Part shown: one piece after another, positions 24,838-32,433 of the stretch
Numbering within the stretch: the stretch's first letter is position 1
Layout: the number at the start of each line of letters is the position of its first letter
Source: Mycobacterium arosiense ATCC BAA-1401 = DSM 45069
GTDB lineage: Bacteria; Actinomycetota; Actinomycetes; Mycobacteriales; Mycobacteriaceae
DNA length: 55,002 nt
Direction of reading: 5' to 3'
Assembly: GCF_002086125.1 (NCBI RefSeq)
Contig: NZ_MVHG01000027.1
Span: 1-55,002 of the forward strand
Notes under the pieces: generated by a model
Seen by the model: only the letters and a program-made list of their open reading frames with translations
Databases searched by the model: none
What the model was told of the DNA's origin: nothing
Translations under genes and position numbers: made by a program

Positions 24838-26055
24838 ATGTCTTCGGAAACCTCAGATCTCTCCTCCGGCGGCGATATGCCAGTGATGCCGGTCCCCCGC
24901 GCAGTTCAGTGTCCGCTTGAGCCGCCTGCGGCATTCACGACCTGGCGCCAGGAGCCGGGTCTGCGACGTGCGACATGGCAAGGCCAACCACACTGGGTGG
25001 TGAGTCGCTACCACGACATCCGGGAAGCGTTAGTCGATCAACGACTTTCGGCCGATACGATCGATTGGTCCCGCATGCCTGCGGGCCGCGAAAATACACC
25101 CGTCATGTTTGCGCGAACCGACGACCCCGAACATCATCGGCTCCGACGGATGATGACCAGTCAATTCACCTTCAGGCGCAGCGAATCGCGTCGGCAACAA
25201 ATCCAACAGCTGGTCGATGAATGCCTGGATACGATGATTGCCACCGGGCCACCATCGGATCTGGTGCGCGAATTCGCGTTGCCCGTACCGTCTTTGGTGA
25301 TCGCTTTGCTGCTGGGCGTCCCGGAGGAAGATCTCGATTTTTTTCAGCGCAACACCGCGATCACCTTGGACTCAAGTGTGAGCGACGAGCAGCGTTCGCA
25401 GGCATTTGCGGCAATGTACCTTTACATTCACGAGTTGACACAGCGAAAGCAACGCGAGCCCGGCGACGACCTGATCAGCCGCCTGGTCACCGATTACGTA
25501 ATGACCGGCCAACTCGATCGAGACACCACAGCCATGACGGGCGTGATCATGATGCAGGCGGGTCACGAAACCACGGCGAATATGATCGCGTTGGGTACCC
25601 TTGCGCTGCTGGATCGGCCAGAGGTGTTTCATCGACTGGGCCAAACCGACGATCACTCTTTGGTTGCCAACATCGTTGAAGAGCTGATGCGGTATCTCAC
25701 CATCGTGCAGAGTCAAGTCGACCGGGTGGCTACCCAAGACCTCGTAATCGGTGGCCAACTCGTGCGTGCGGGAGAAAGGCTGTTGATGAACCTGCCGGCC
25801 GGCAACTGGGATGATACTTTCGCCAGCCATCCCGATCAGTTCGATGTCGAGCGAAAGACGCGGGGACACCTCGGTTTTGGCTACGGAGTCCATCAATGCA
25901 TCGGGCAGAACCTTGCGCGAGTCGAAATGCAGGTAGCGTTTGCGTCACTGGCAAGGCGCCTGCCCAGCTTGCAATTAGCCGTACCGTCAGCCGATCTCAC
26001 GTTCAAAGCCGAGTCCGGCATCTACGGTATGAATGAGCTGCCCGTCACGTGGTAA
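24838..26055 (+). CDS. Cytochrome P450, CYP105-like
   Basis: 405 aa, six bases after the previous P450. I-helix MQAGHETTANMIALGTLALL, ExxR EELMRYLTI, heme loop FGYGVHQCIGQNLARVEMQ; DDPEHHRLRRMMTSQFTFRR at the N-terminal side. The pattern DPxHxxxRRM and GVHQCIGQNLARxE resembles the CYP105 group of actinobacterial P450s. Codon use is visibly less GC-biased than in the two P450 genes upstream, suggesting a separate origin. It is the last intact gene of the operon before a decayed MmpL gene on the other strand. Confidence 0.93.
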   Translation: MSSETSDLSSGGDMPVMPVPRAVQCPLEPPAAFTTWRQEPGLRRATWQGQPHWVVSRYHDIREALVDQRLSADTIDWSRMPAGRENTPVMFARTDDPEHHRLRRMMTSQFTFRRSESRRQQIQQLVDECLDTMIATGPPSDLVREFALPVPSLVIALLLGVPEEDLDFFQRNTAITLDSSVSDEQRSQAFAAMYLYIHELTQRKQREPGDDLISRLVTDYVMTGQLDRDTTAMTGVIMMQAGHETTANMIALGTLALLDRPEVFHRLGQTDDHSLVANIVEELMRYLTIVQSQVDRVATQDLVIGGQLVRAGERLLMNLPAGNWDDTFASHPDQFDVERKTRGHLGFGYGVHQCIGQNLARVEMQVAFASLARRLPSLQLAVPSADLTFKAESGIYGMNELPVTW

Positions 26056-26070
26056 AACGCGTTCGGGAGC

Positions 26071-27300
26071 TCATCCGTGCTGGAGTTCGGGTAGCAGCCG
26101 GTCCAGGCGGCGTGGGATCCACCAGTTCCAGTTCCCGGTGATTTTCAATGAAGGCAGGCACAAGGGTGACGCGGATGAGTGTGGCGTCAAACAGCTACCG
26201 CAACAGCGAGTCCGAATCCCATCTGTTTCATCTCCGGGATTCTGTCCAGGCAGAAAGATCTGAAAATTGCCACCATGATCGCGGCCACCAACAGGATCAG
26301 TGTGCAGGCCACAAGAACCGGCACCGGGCGTCTCATCACCGCACGCGCCCAACGTTCCCATCGACTACCGTTGTCTGCCAATCGTTTGGAGCTGGGTGAA
26401 GCCTCCTCCCTCTGTCCAGCCGGTCGCCCAGGACGACCAGCAACAATGCCGGCAAGAGGGTCAGTGCGCCGGTGACCAGGACGAGGATAACGAGGATGAC
26501 TCCGATTGCGGAGTCAGCGTAAAACGGGCAGACCGGTGACTGCCATTGCGACCAGTGAGATGACGACGATCATGCCCGAAAGAGCGCCGTGCGACCCGCT
26601 GTCTCGAGTGTTCGCACGATGGCCTGCCGCGGGACCATGCCGGCGGACAGTTCCTCACGGTAGCGCCGCACGATCAGCAACGAGTAGTCGATCCCGATCG
26701 CAAGGCCCATCATCGCCACCAACGACTCGACGAATACGTTCCAGTCCATGAGGGACACCGAAGCGACAACAAGCCGAGAGTGACCCCCACAGCGCACATT
26801 CCGAGCACCATCGGCATCATCGCGGCCAGCACGGACCGCTGCGCGAGCGGCAGCACGATGAACGCCAATGGCAGACTGACCATCTCGGCGGTCATCATGT
26901 CCTGTCCGTCGACTTCGGTGAGGTCGCCCATCAGCGGACTGTTGCCGGCCATCGCGGCGTTGATTCCAGCGGGCATGTCTTTCGCCAAGTGCTCGTTGAG
27001 CGACGCCGACGCCTTCTGGCGTTCACCAACATCGCCCTTGAGCAAGACGGTTGCCGTAATGACGCTGCCATCGGCAGAAAGCGCGCCTCCCCCGGAAGCG
27101 CCCGCGGGGCAGGACATCCACGATGACCAATTGTCGCCTCACCACGCCGGTTTCCCACGCGAACGTATCGGCGCCTTCGGCACAGATCGCCCCCAACGGC
27201 AATCACAGGGTCACACGGTCGTTCCCGACGTGCAGACTGCGCACTCGTTGCTTGCAGACGCCACCGATGCGCCCAGCACTCACTGCTTGTTCGAAGCGCA
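26071..27300 (-). pseudogene. Decayed MmpL/RND-family lipid transporter
   Basis: Fragments in different minus-strand frames, in order: GADTFAWETGVVRRQLSS near 27150, then SVITATVLLKGDVGERQKAS and LPLAFIVLPLAQRSVLAAM (26710-27117), then GLAIGIDYSLLIVRRYREEL near 26690, VARAVMRR-PVP-type and RSFCLDRIPEMKQMGFGLAV (about 26190-26380), ending WNWWIPRRLDRLLPELQHG at 26071. GIDY and the WNWW..LDRLLP end are MmpL hallmarks. At least four frame changes, and the missing N-terminal half, make it a pseudogene. MmpL proteins normally export lipids across the inner membrane. Confidence 0.85.
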
Positions 27301-28413
27301 CCGGTCACTGATGGATCCGAGCGTCACGTGGGGACGTCCGTGCGGTTGGGCCATCATCCACGTCGAGGCAATACCCACCGAGTACGGGCCTTGCTGACCG
27401 TTTTGCTCGTAAAAGCCCTGCGGGTCATAGACTTTGGCTTCCGGGTAGGGCCAGGGGCACGCGACAGATGTCGCGATCCGTGTCCATTTGAACGAGGCGA
27501 ACGCCAGCCCGTACACCAAATAGAACACATTGACGATGATGAGCATCACGATGAACGAGCCCAGCGCCGGTCGGCCCGTAAAGATGCGGGCACGTTGGGC
27601 CAGTTTCTCCGACACCGTGCGGCCGGTGTCGTCCCGATAGACCAGTATCCCGGCAGGAATCATCACCAGCGTCACCAATGAGGATTCCCACAACAAGGGG
27701 AATTGAACGGGAGTGCCCACAAAGATCGACCCGAAGGGAATCACCTGGGAGTACATGTAGAGCCCGGTGTGGATCATCGTGACCTCAAGAATCATGTCGA
27801 TGATGAACCCGAAGATGAAGATCAGTACCCCCAGGCTCAGCAGGGGGTGGCGCCACACGAAGGTGTCAGTGCCCCGCCGGGCCTGAATTTTGCGCAGCGC
27901 CCAGACTCCCGGGAAGTACGGTCCGAACTGGAACATGACGTAGCCGAAGACGACGAACGGTTCGACGGTCGGCGCCAGCGAGACCCATGGCCAGGATTCG
28001 GGCCAGTGCCATAGCCGCGGGTCGTACACGGCGTAGGGCGCCCAGTTCATCAGCGGGTCCTGCCAGACGATGATCGTGGTCACCAGGCTCATCAGGATGT
28101 AGGGGTGCGGCCCGTAGCGTCGCCAGCCCCATACGCCTGCCACGATGAGGCCCACGACGGCGATGACGGTGAAGATCTGCAGGACGGGGATCCAGTGCTG
28201 GTAGCCGAGGAGCGGCTCCCAAGGCCGTGGCGTACCCGTGACCGCGGGGTTTGCGATCCGCGCATCAGGATAATTGCGCGCGTTCCACCCGACGGCCACC
28301 ACCGCGGCGACACCGAGCGCGAGCCACACCCACTTCCAGATCCCGCTGGTCGACCAGCGGGTCGGCTCGATGTCGGGTCGGCTCGCCGGCTTGGAGGTTC
28401 GTTCAGTGGTCAT
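27280..28413 (-). CDS. AveC-family (spirocyclase AveC-like) membrane protein, paralog 2
   Basis: 377 aa, polytopic, about seven or eight hydrophobic segments. Conserved stretches shared with its neighbour paralog: WQDPLMNWAPYAVYDPRLWH, MFQFGPYFPGVWALRKIQAR, SQVIPFGSIFVGTPVQFPLL, then YRDDTGRTVSEKLAQRAR and VACPWPYPEAKVYDPQGFYE. Avermectin AveC controls spiroketal dehydration and cyclisation; in mycobacteria this family commonly lies beside P450 and TetR genes and its reaction is unknown. ATG 28413 is preceded by GGAGAG. It is 42 bp downstream of paralog 3 and in the same operon. Confidence 0.85.
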   Translation of the reverse strand: MTTERTSKPASRPDIEPTRWSTSGIWKWVWLALGVAAVVAVGWNARNYPDARIANPAVTGTPRPWEPLLGYQHWIPVLQIFTVIAVVGLIVAGVWGWRRYGPHPYILMSLVTTIIVWQDPLMNWAPYAVYDPRLWHWPESWPWVSLAPTVEPFVVFGYVMFQFGPYFPGVWALRKIQARRGTDTFVWRHPLLSLGVLIFIFGFIIDMILEVTMIHTGLYMYSQVIPFGSIFVGTPVQFPLLWESSLVTLVMIPAGILVYRDDTGRTVSEKLAQRARIFTGRPALGSFIVMLIIVNVFYLVYGLAFASFKWTRIATSVACPWPYPEAKVYDPQGFYEQNGQQGPYSVGIASTWMMAQPHGRPHVTLGSISDRCASNKQ

Positions 28414-28455
28414 TGTCTCTCCTCACCCATCACTGATCGTGTGAAATTTGCGCGG

Positions 28456-29592
28456 TCACCTGTTGGCGCCCTGGGCACAACGGTCACTTTCGGAGCCGCG
28501 CTGCGCGTTCGGGCGCCCGTGGGGCTGGCCGTTGCCCCAGGTCGACATGATCCCGACTGAATAGGGACCTTTCTGGCCGTTCTGCTCGTAAAACCCTTGG
28601 GGGTCAAAGACTTTGGCGTCGGGGTACGGCCACGGACAAGCGACCGAGGAGGCCAGCCGAGACCACTTCAGCGCGGTGAACGTCACTCCATAGACCAGGT
28701 AGGAGACGTTGATGATGACCAGCATCACCAGAAACGAGGCGAGCACCGGCCGCCCTGGGAGGACGCGGGCGCGCTGGGCCAGTTTTTCTGACACCGTGCG
28801 GCCGGTGTCGTCGCGATACACCAGGATGCCGGCGGGGATCATGACCAGCGTCACCAACGACGACTCCCACAGCAATGGGAACTGGTAGGCAGTGCCCACA
28901 AAGATGGAGCCGAACGGGATCACCTGGGAGTAGATGTAAAACCCGGTGCGCACGAGGAACACCTCTAACAGCATGTCGATGAGGAAGCCGCAGACGAAGA
29001 TCAACGCGGCGAGGCTGATCAGCGGGTGACGCCACACGAAGGCGTCAGCCGGGCGCCGGGCCTGAAGTTTGCGCAGAATCCAGACGGCAGGAAAATACGG
29101 GCCAAACTGAAACAACGCATAACCCAGGACGACGAAGGGCTCGATGGTCGGAGATATCGAAACCAGCGGCCATGACTCGGGGAAATGCCACAGCCTGGGG
29201 TTGTACACCGCGTAGGGCGCCCAGTTCATGATGGGGTCTTGCCAGGCGATGAAGGTGGTCACCACACCCATCAAGACGTAGGGGTGCGGCCCATAGCCTC
29301 GCCATCCCCACAGGAATAGCGCAAAAAGGCCGGCGACCAACACGACCGCGAAGATCTGGAACAGCCCCAGCCAGTGGTCATAGCCCACCAGCGGCTCGAT
29401 GGGGCGCGGCGCGCCGGAGACCTCCGGATTACCAACCCGCGCATCGGGATAGTCGCGCGCGTTCCACGCGACGGCGATGACCAACGCGACGCCGAGCGCC
29501 GCGAGCAACCAGGCTGCGATCCTGCCTCTGGGGGACCGTGCAGCGACGCGTTCCGGTGTCCGCGAAGGTGCTGTGGTTTGCTCGGTGGTCAC
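28456..29592 (-). CDS. AveC-family (spirocyclase AveC-like) membrane protein, paralog 3
   Basis: 378 aa from GTG 29592, GGAGG 7 bases upstream (TTG 29595 is also in frame). Nearly the same organisation as paralog 2: WQDPIMNWAPYAVYNPRLWH, ALFQFGPYFPAVWILRKLQA, SQVIPFGSIFVGTAYQFPLL, YRDDTGRTVSEKLAQRAR and VACPWPYPDAKVFDPQGFYE. Many identical stretches, including the DDTGRTVSEKLAQRAR loop, point to a recent tandem duplication. The short upstream motif cggaacaaatgtttg (minus strand 29601-29620) touches the ribosome site. Confidence 0.87.
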   Translation of the reverse strand: MTTEQTTAPSRTPERVAARSPRGRIAAWLLAALGVALVIAVAWNARDYPDARVGNPEVSGAPRPIEPLVGYDHWLGLFQIFAVVLVAGLFALFLWGWRGYGPHPYVLMGVVTTFIAWQDPIMNWAPYAVYNPRLWHFPESWPLVSISPTIEPFVVLGYALFQFGPYFPAVWILRKLQARRPADAFVWRHPLISLAALIFVCGFLIDMLLEVFLVRTGFYIYSQVIPFGSIFVGTAYQFPLLWESSLVTLVMIPAGILVYRDDTGRTVSEKLAQRARVLPGRPVLASFLVMLVIINVSYLVYGVTFTALKWSRLASSVACPWPYPDAKVFDPQGFYEQNGQKGPYSVGIMSTWGNGQPHGRPNAQRGSESDRCAQGANR

Positions 29593-29600
29593 CAACCGCC

Positions 29601-29620
29601 CTCCACAAACATTTGTTCCG
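29601..29620 (-). promoter_or_regulatory. Candidate operator, CGGAACA(A/G)AT(A/G)TTTG type
   Basis: Reads cggaacaaatgtttgtgg on the minus strand, overlapping the GGAGG ribosome site of the AveC gene. It shares its core with 11650-11670 and 30464-30484. Confidence 0.4.
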
Positions 29621-29842
29621 GGCCGGGGCGATCGCCGACTACGTCTCGGGATCGCATCGATCCCGCCGGAGCCCCGCTGCGGCGGGGCTGGCGTGGAGGC
29701 GGATGGGGTGAACGCCTGTCGTACTCGGATGTCATCTAGCGGCTCACCAGCGCACGCGTCGCCGGCGCCCCCGGCGCCGCGTTGTCATGGGGTCGACCTG
29801 CGCCTCTGTCGAGTCAACCGACATTGCTCCCTACCCGTTCTT

Positions 29843-29893
29843 TCTGGTGTCGTTAGGCACCAGACCATGATTCTGGAGTCAGACTGCACCACA
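29843..29893. promoter_or_regulatory. Operator relative of the 24-bp palindrome
   Basis: Contains tctggtgtcgttaggcacc, then cagaccatgattctggag and tcagactgcaccac. The pieces CACCAGA, ATTCTGGAGTC and TGCACCAC match 31990-32036 almost exactly and 18761-18784 in the core. It lies 250 bp upstream of the AveC pair and 14 bp beyond the stop of the truncated SDR. Confidence 0.5.
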
Positions 29894-29906
29894 ACGGGTC
29901 CATTGG

Positions 29907-30390
29907 TCAAGCAGTTAGGGGCACGTCCCATCTGCCGGGCCCGTTGGCCACTTCAGCAGGCCCGGCGTCCACGCGGATGTGTTGGCCGGTGATGTAGCGG
30001 CTTTCGTCGCTGGCCAGGAACACGCCCAGGTTGGCGATGTCTTCGGGTTCGACGTAGGGAGTGGGCATGGCCCGGAAAAGGGTGAATAACGGTTCGGCGT
30101 CCTCGCGGGTGGCCTTCTTGCCCGCTTGGGTCAGATCCGGGCGGAACATGCTGTACATGCCATCGTTCTGCAGCAGGTGGGTGTTGCAGTTGGTCGGGTG
30201 GATGGCGTTGATCTGGATCATCCGCAGCGCCAGGTGCAAGCACATCTCCTCGACGTCCTCCATGACGACGCGCTTGCTCCAGGCGTAGCCCGCCCCACCG
30301 GGGCCCATGGTCGGGTTGTCGGTGGCGCCCCGGATCATGCCGGCGGTGGAACCGGTGACGATGATGGAGGCGCCGTCGCACAAGTGCGCG
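29907..30390 (-). pseudogene. C-terminal half of a mycofactocin-type SDR
   Basis: About 158 codons: CDGASIIVTGSTAGMIRGAT, GGAGYAWSKRVVMEDVEEMC (Tyr-x-x-x-Lys replaced by YAWSK), NAIHPTNCNTHLLQNDGMYS, PYVEPEDIANLGVFLASDES and RYITGQHIRVDAGPAEV. The NAIHPTNCNT and DNPTMGPGGAGY signatures belong to mycofactocin-dependent carveol-type dehydrogenases. The Rossmann half is missing here but appears at 31441-31894 on the same strand with matching reading order, so the gene has been split by the sequence between. Confidence 0.85.
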
Positions 30391-30463
30391 CGCTACTCGA
30401 CTAGACCTTTGCACCAAGCCGCGATCATTAGTCGCCAACATGTGCAGGGAAATACCACTAGCG

Positions 30464-30484
30464 CGGAACAGATATTTGGTGCAA
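30464..30484. promoter_or_regulatory. Candidate operator upstream of the hydrolase pseudogene
   Basis: cggaacagatatttggtgca lies 46 bp before the ATG at 30530. It shares its core with 11650-11670. Its ggtgcaat end also echoes the flank of the 24-bp palindrome, and a mirror-image ttgcaccaa lies at about 30404-30412. Confidence 0.35.
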
Positions 30485-30529
30485 TAGCCGAGAACGGTGC
30501 GGCGGGGTGACCTTTCGGAGGGGCGATCA

Positions 30530-31411
30530 ATGCAGAGCAACAACGGGGGTACCGATTCGGGTTCGACCGTGCTGGTCGATTCGCGTCGCGTGGGTGTGTG
30601 GCGGTTTGGGTCACCTGGTGGGTGGCCCCTGGTGTGGAACCACGGCGGACTCAGTTGCGGTATGGACGCCACGGTGATGGACGAGGCGGCGCGTTCTTGT
30701 GGTGCCGAAATCATCGCAATTGACCGACCGGGCATTGGGCGCAGCGACCTGTGGAGCATGGCCTCGGTTGGCTAGTGGGGGCACACCGTGGCTCAGGTTG
30801 CTGACCTGCTGCTTCTAGATGACTTCGCCTTCGCCGGCTGGTCGGGCGGAGGCCCCTTCGCGTTGGCGTGCGCTGCGGCGATGCCCGGGCGAGTACGCGT
30901 GGTCGCCACCATCGACGGGATGGCTCCCCTGGAGCGACTCAGGAACGTCTTCGAGATCGGGTTCTTGCCCGATGAGTTGCTCATCCCGGCCGCCCGATGG
31001 GCGCCGTGGGCCGCTGCGGCGCTGCTGCAACTGATACGCCGTGTACCGCCACGCGTGCTCGGGTGGGTCCTCCCGCACCTAGCAGGCAGCCGGGATGGCG
31101 CAGCACTCAACCCGCCGCCCCTATCCCTGCTGGCGACGCATCGCGAAGTGATGAGCGGCGGCGTACAGGGAATGGTCGAAGAGTACCGTCACTACTTCGG
31201 CTCATGGGGTTTCGACCTCCCCGAGATCCAGCAGCCGGTCACCATCTGGCAAGGGGAAGAGGACACCTTGGTGCCGATGAAACATGCACGTCGTTTGGCT
31301 AGCCTGTTGCCCAACAGCACGCTGAGGGCGGTTCCCGCGACCGGTCACCTGCTCCCCGTTGTCATGGCCAAAGAGATTCTCGACGATCTCGGGCCAAGGC
31401 CGCGCAACTAG
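30530..31411 (+). pseudogene. Alpha/beta hydrolase with a premature in-frame TAG
   Basis: ATG 30530 (GGAGG upstream) reads PLVWNHGGLSCGMDATVMDE, then IAIDRPGIGRSDLW and stops at TAG 30773-30775. The same frame continues without other interruption: HTVAQVADLLLLDDFAFAGW, nucleophile elbow AGWSGGGPFALACA, acid in WQGEEDTLVPM, and His in VPATGHLLPV, ending at 31411. All catalytic residues remain, so this is a recent nonsense mutation or a sequencing error rather than old decay. The unit sits inside the split SDR gene. Confidence 0.8.
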
Positions 31412-31440
31412 CCAATAACTTCAAACTGACCCACTACCCA

Positions 31441-31894
31441 CAGGTAGCGGGCATGGTGACCGCGACGGTGTTCATCGCGCCGACCAGGTCGACGTCGGAG
31501 GCGTCGACGAAATGCATGGGTCGGGGTTGCCCATCGCCATCGGCAGGATGCCGGCATTGGCGACGACGACGTCGATCCTGCCGAGATCGGCCAGAGCGGC
31601 CTCGACGGTGTCGCGCAGTTCGTGGCGTTCACGCACGTCGGCGATCCGCGCGACCACGCGCCGCCCAAGTTCTTTCACCGATCGTTCGGTGTCAGAGAGG
31701 TCGTCGGGTGTCGCCAACGGGTAGGGGTTGCTCGGGACGTCCCCGCAGATATCGAGGGCAACGATGTCGGCGCCCGCTTTGGCTATGGCGACGGCGTGCG
31801 CGCGCCCTTGGCCGCGGGCAGCTCCCCTGATGACGGCGACCTGCCGTCGAGACGTCCGGACAAAGGATCTTCCTCCACTTCGGTTGCTTATCAA
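31441..31894 (-). pseudogene. N-terminal half of a mycofactocin-type SDR, frameshifted
   Basis: From ATG 31894: QVAVIRGAARGQGRAHAVAI (Rossmann loop), DIVALDICGDVPSNPYPLAT, ELGRRVVARIADVRERHELR, GRIDVVVANAGILPMAMGNP. After PDPC the frame changes and the protein continues as FVDASDVDLVGAMNTVAVTM near 31500-31450, then stops. This is the segment expected just before CDGASIIVTGS, which begins at 30390. The two halves therefore derive from one gene, with a frameshift as well as the interruption. Confidence 0.83.
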
Positions 31895-32433
31895 CGTGAT
31901 ACGGCTAACCTGCAGGCCGGTCCATCAACCAAGAGCAGGAAGCGGTGACTGGGCGTCTGGCTGCGGTCCCTTGACCAACCCAACTGATCTGGTGCAATCT
32001 AGCACCAGATCTTATTCTGGAGTCAGACTGCACCACAATAGGTCGGGACGGAGAGGACGAGCGATGTCGCTAAGCTGCCCGCGTGTCTCGACCGGCCGGT
32101 TAGAGGTGTCTGCTGAGCTGGTGGCCATCTCATGTCTCGTCGGTAGCTCCTCGATGAGCTTGGGTCCGACCGGGTCGAGCAGCTGTCGGGTTCGCGTTGC
32201 GCCCAGGGAACATTGCCGCCCTGCCGCACCCTTCGACGCTCTTGGGGATTCGCCGTCATGACAGGCCTGCTCCGATTCGCCACCCGATGCTTGCCTTGGC
32301 AATTCATCGGCACCACGCGTGGTCGCACGCCGCGAGAGCACGGTCGATTCGGCGCCGGCCACAACAACGTCGGACGGAGGTCAGCCGCACCCGGCGCCGC
32401 CAACAGACCTCCAGACATTATCGAGTGTCAGTC
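31895..32433. other. Regulatory interval between the SDR remnant and the double-TetR gene
   Basis: 539 bp. It carries the operator relative at 31990-32036. ORFs crossing 32050-32430 are Arg/His-rich and look non-coding; they extend the regulator frame upstream. No other gene recognised. Confidence 0.5.
31990..32036. promoter_or_regulatory. Nested palindromic operator
   Basis: Outer arms tggtgcaatct and agactgcacca enclose inner arms caccaga and ttctggagt around cttat. Outer and inner repeats are both centred on the same dyad. The same elements occur at 29843-29893 (right half) and 18751-18784 (left half plus core). It lies 96 bp upstream of the SDR remnant and about 400 bp before the double-TetR gene. 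Confidence 0.6.

Larger units (their letters stand above)
29596..29906. other. Promoter region of the AveC pair with operator-like elements
   Basis: 311 bp without a credible gene. It holds the CGGAACAAATGTTTG-type element (29601-29620, minus) next to the AveC start and the CACCAGA/ATTCTGGAGTC operator relative at 29843-29893. The remainder is GC-rich with no recognised structure. Confidence 0.5.
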
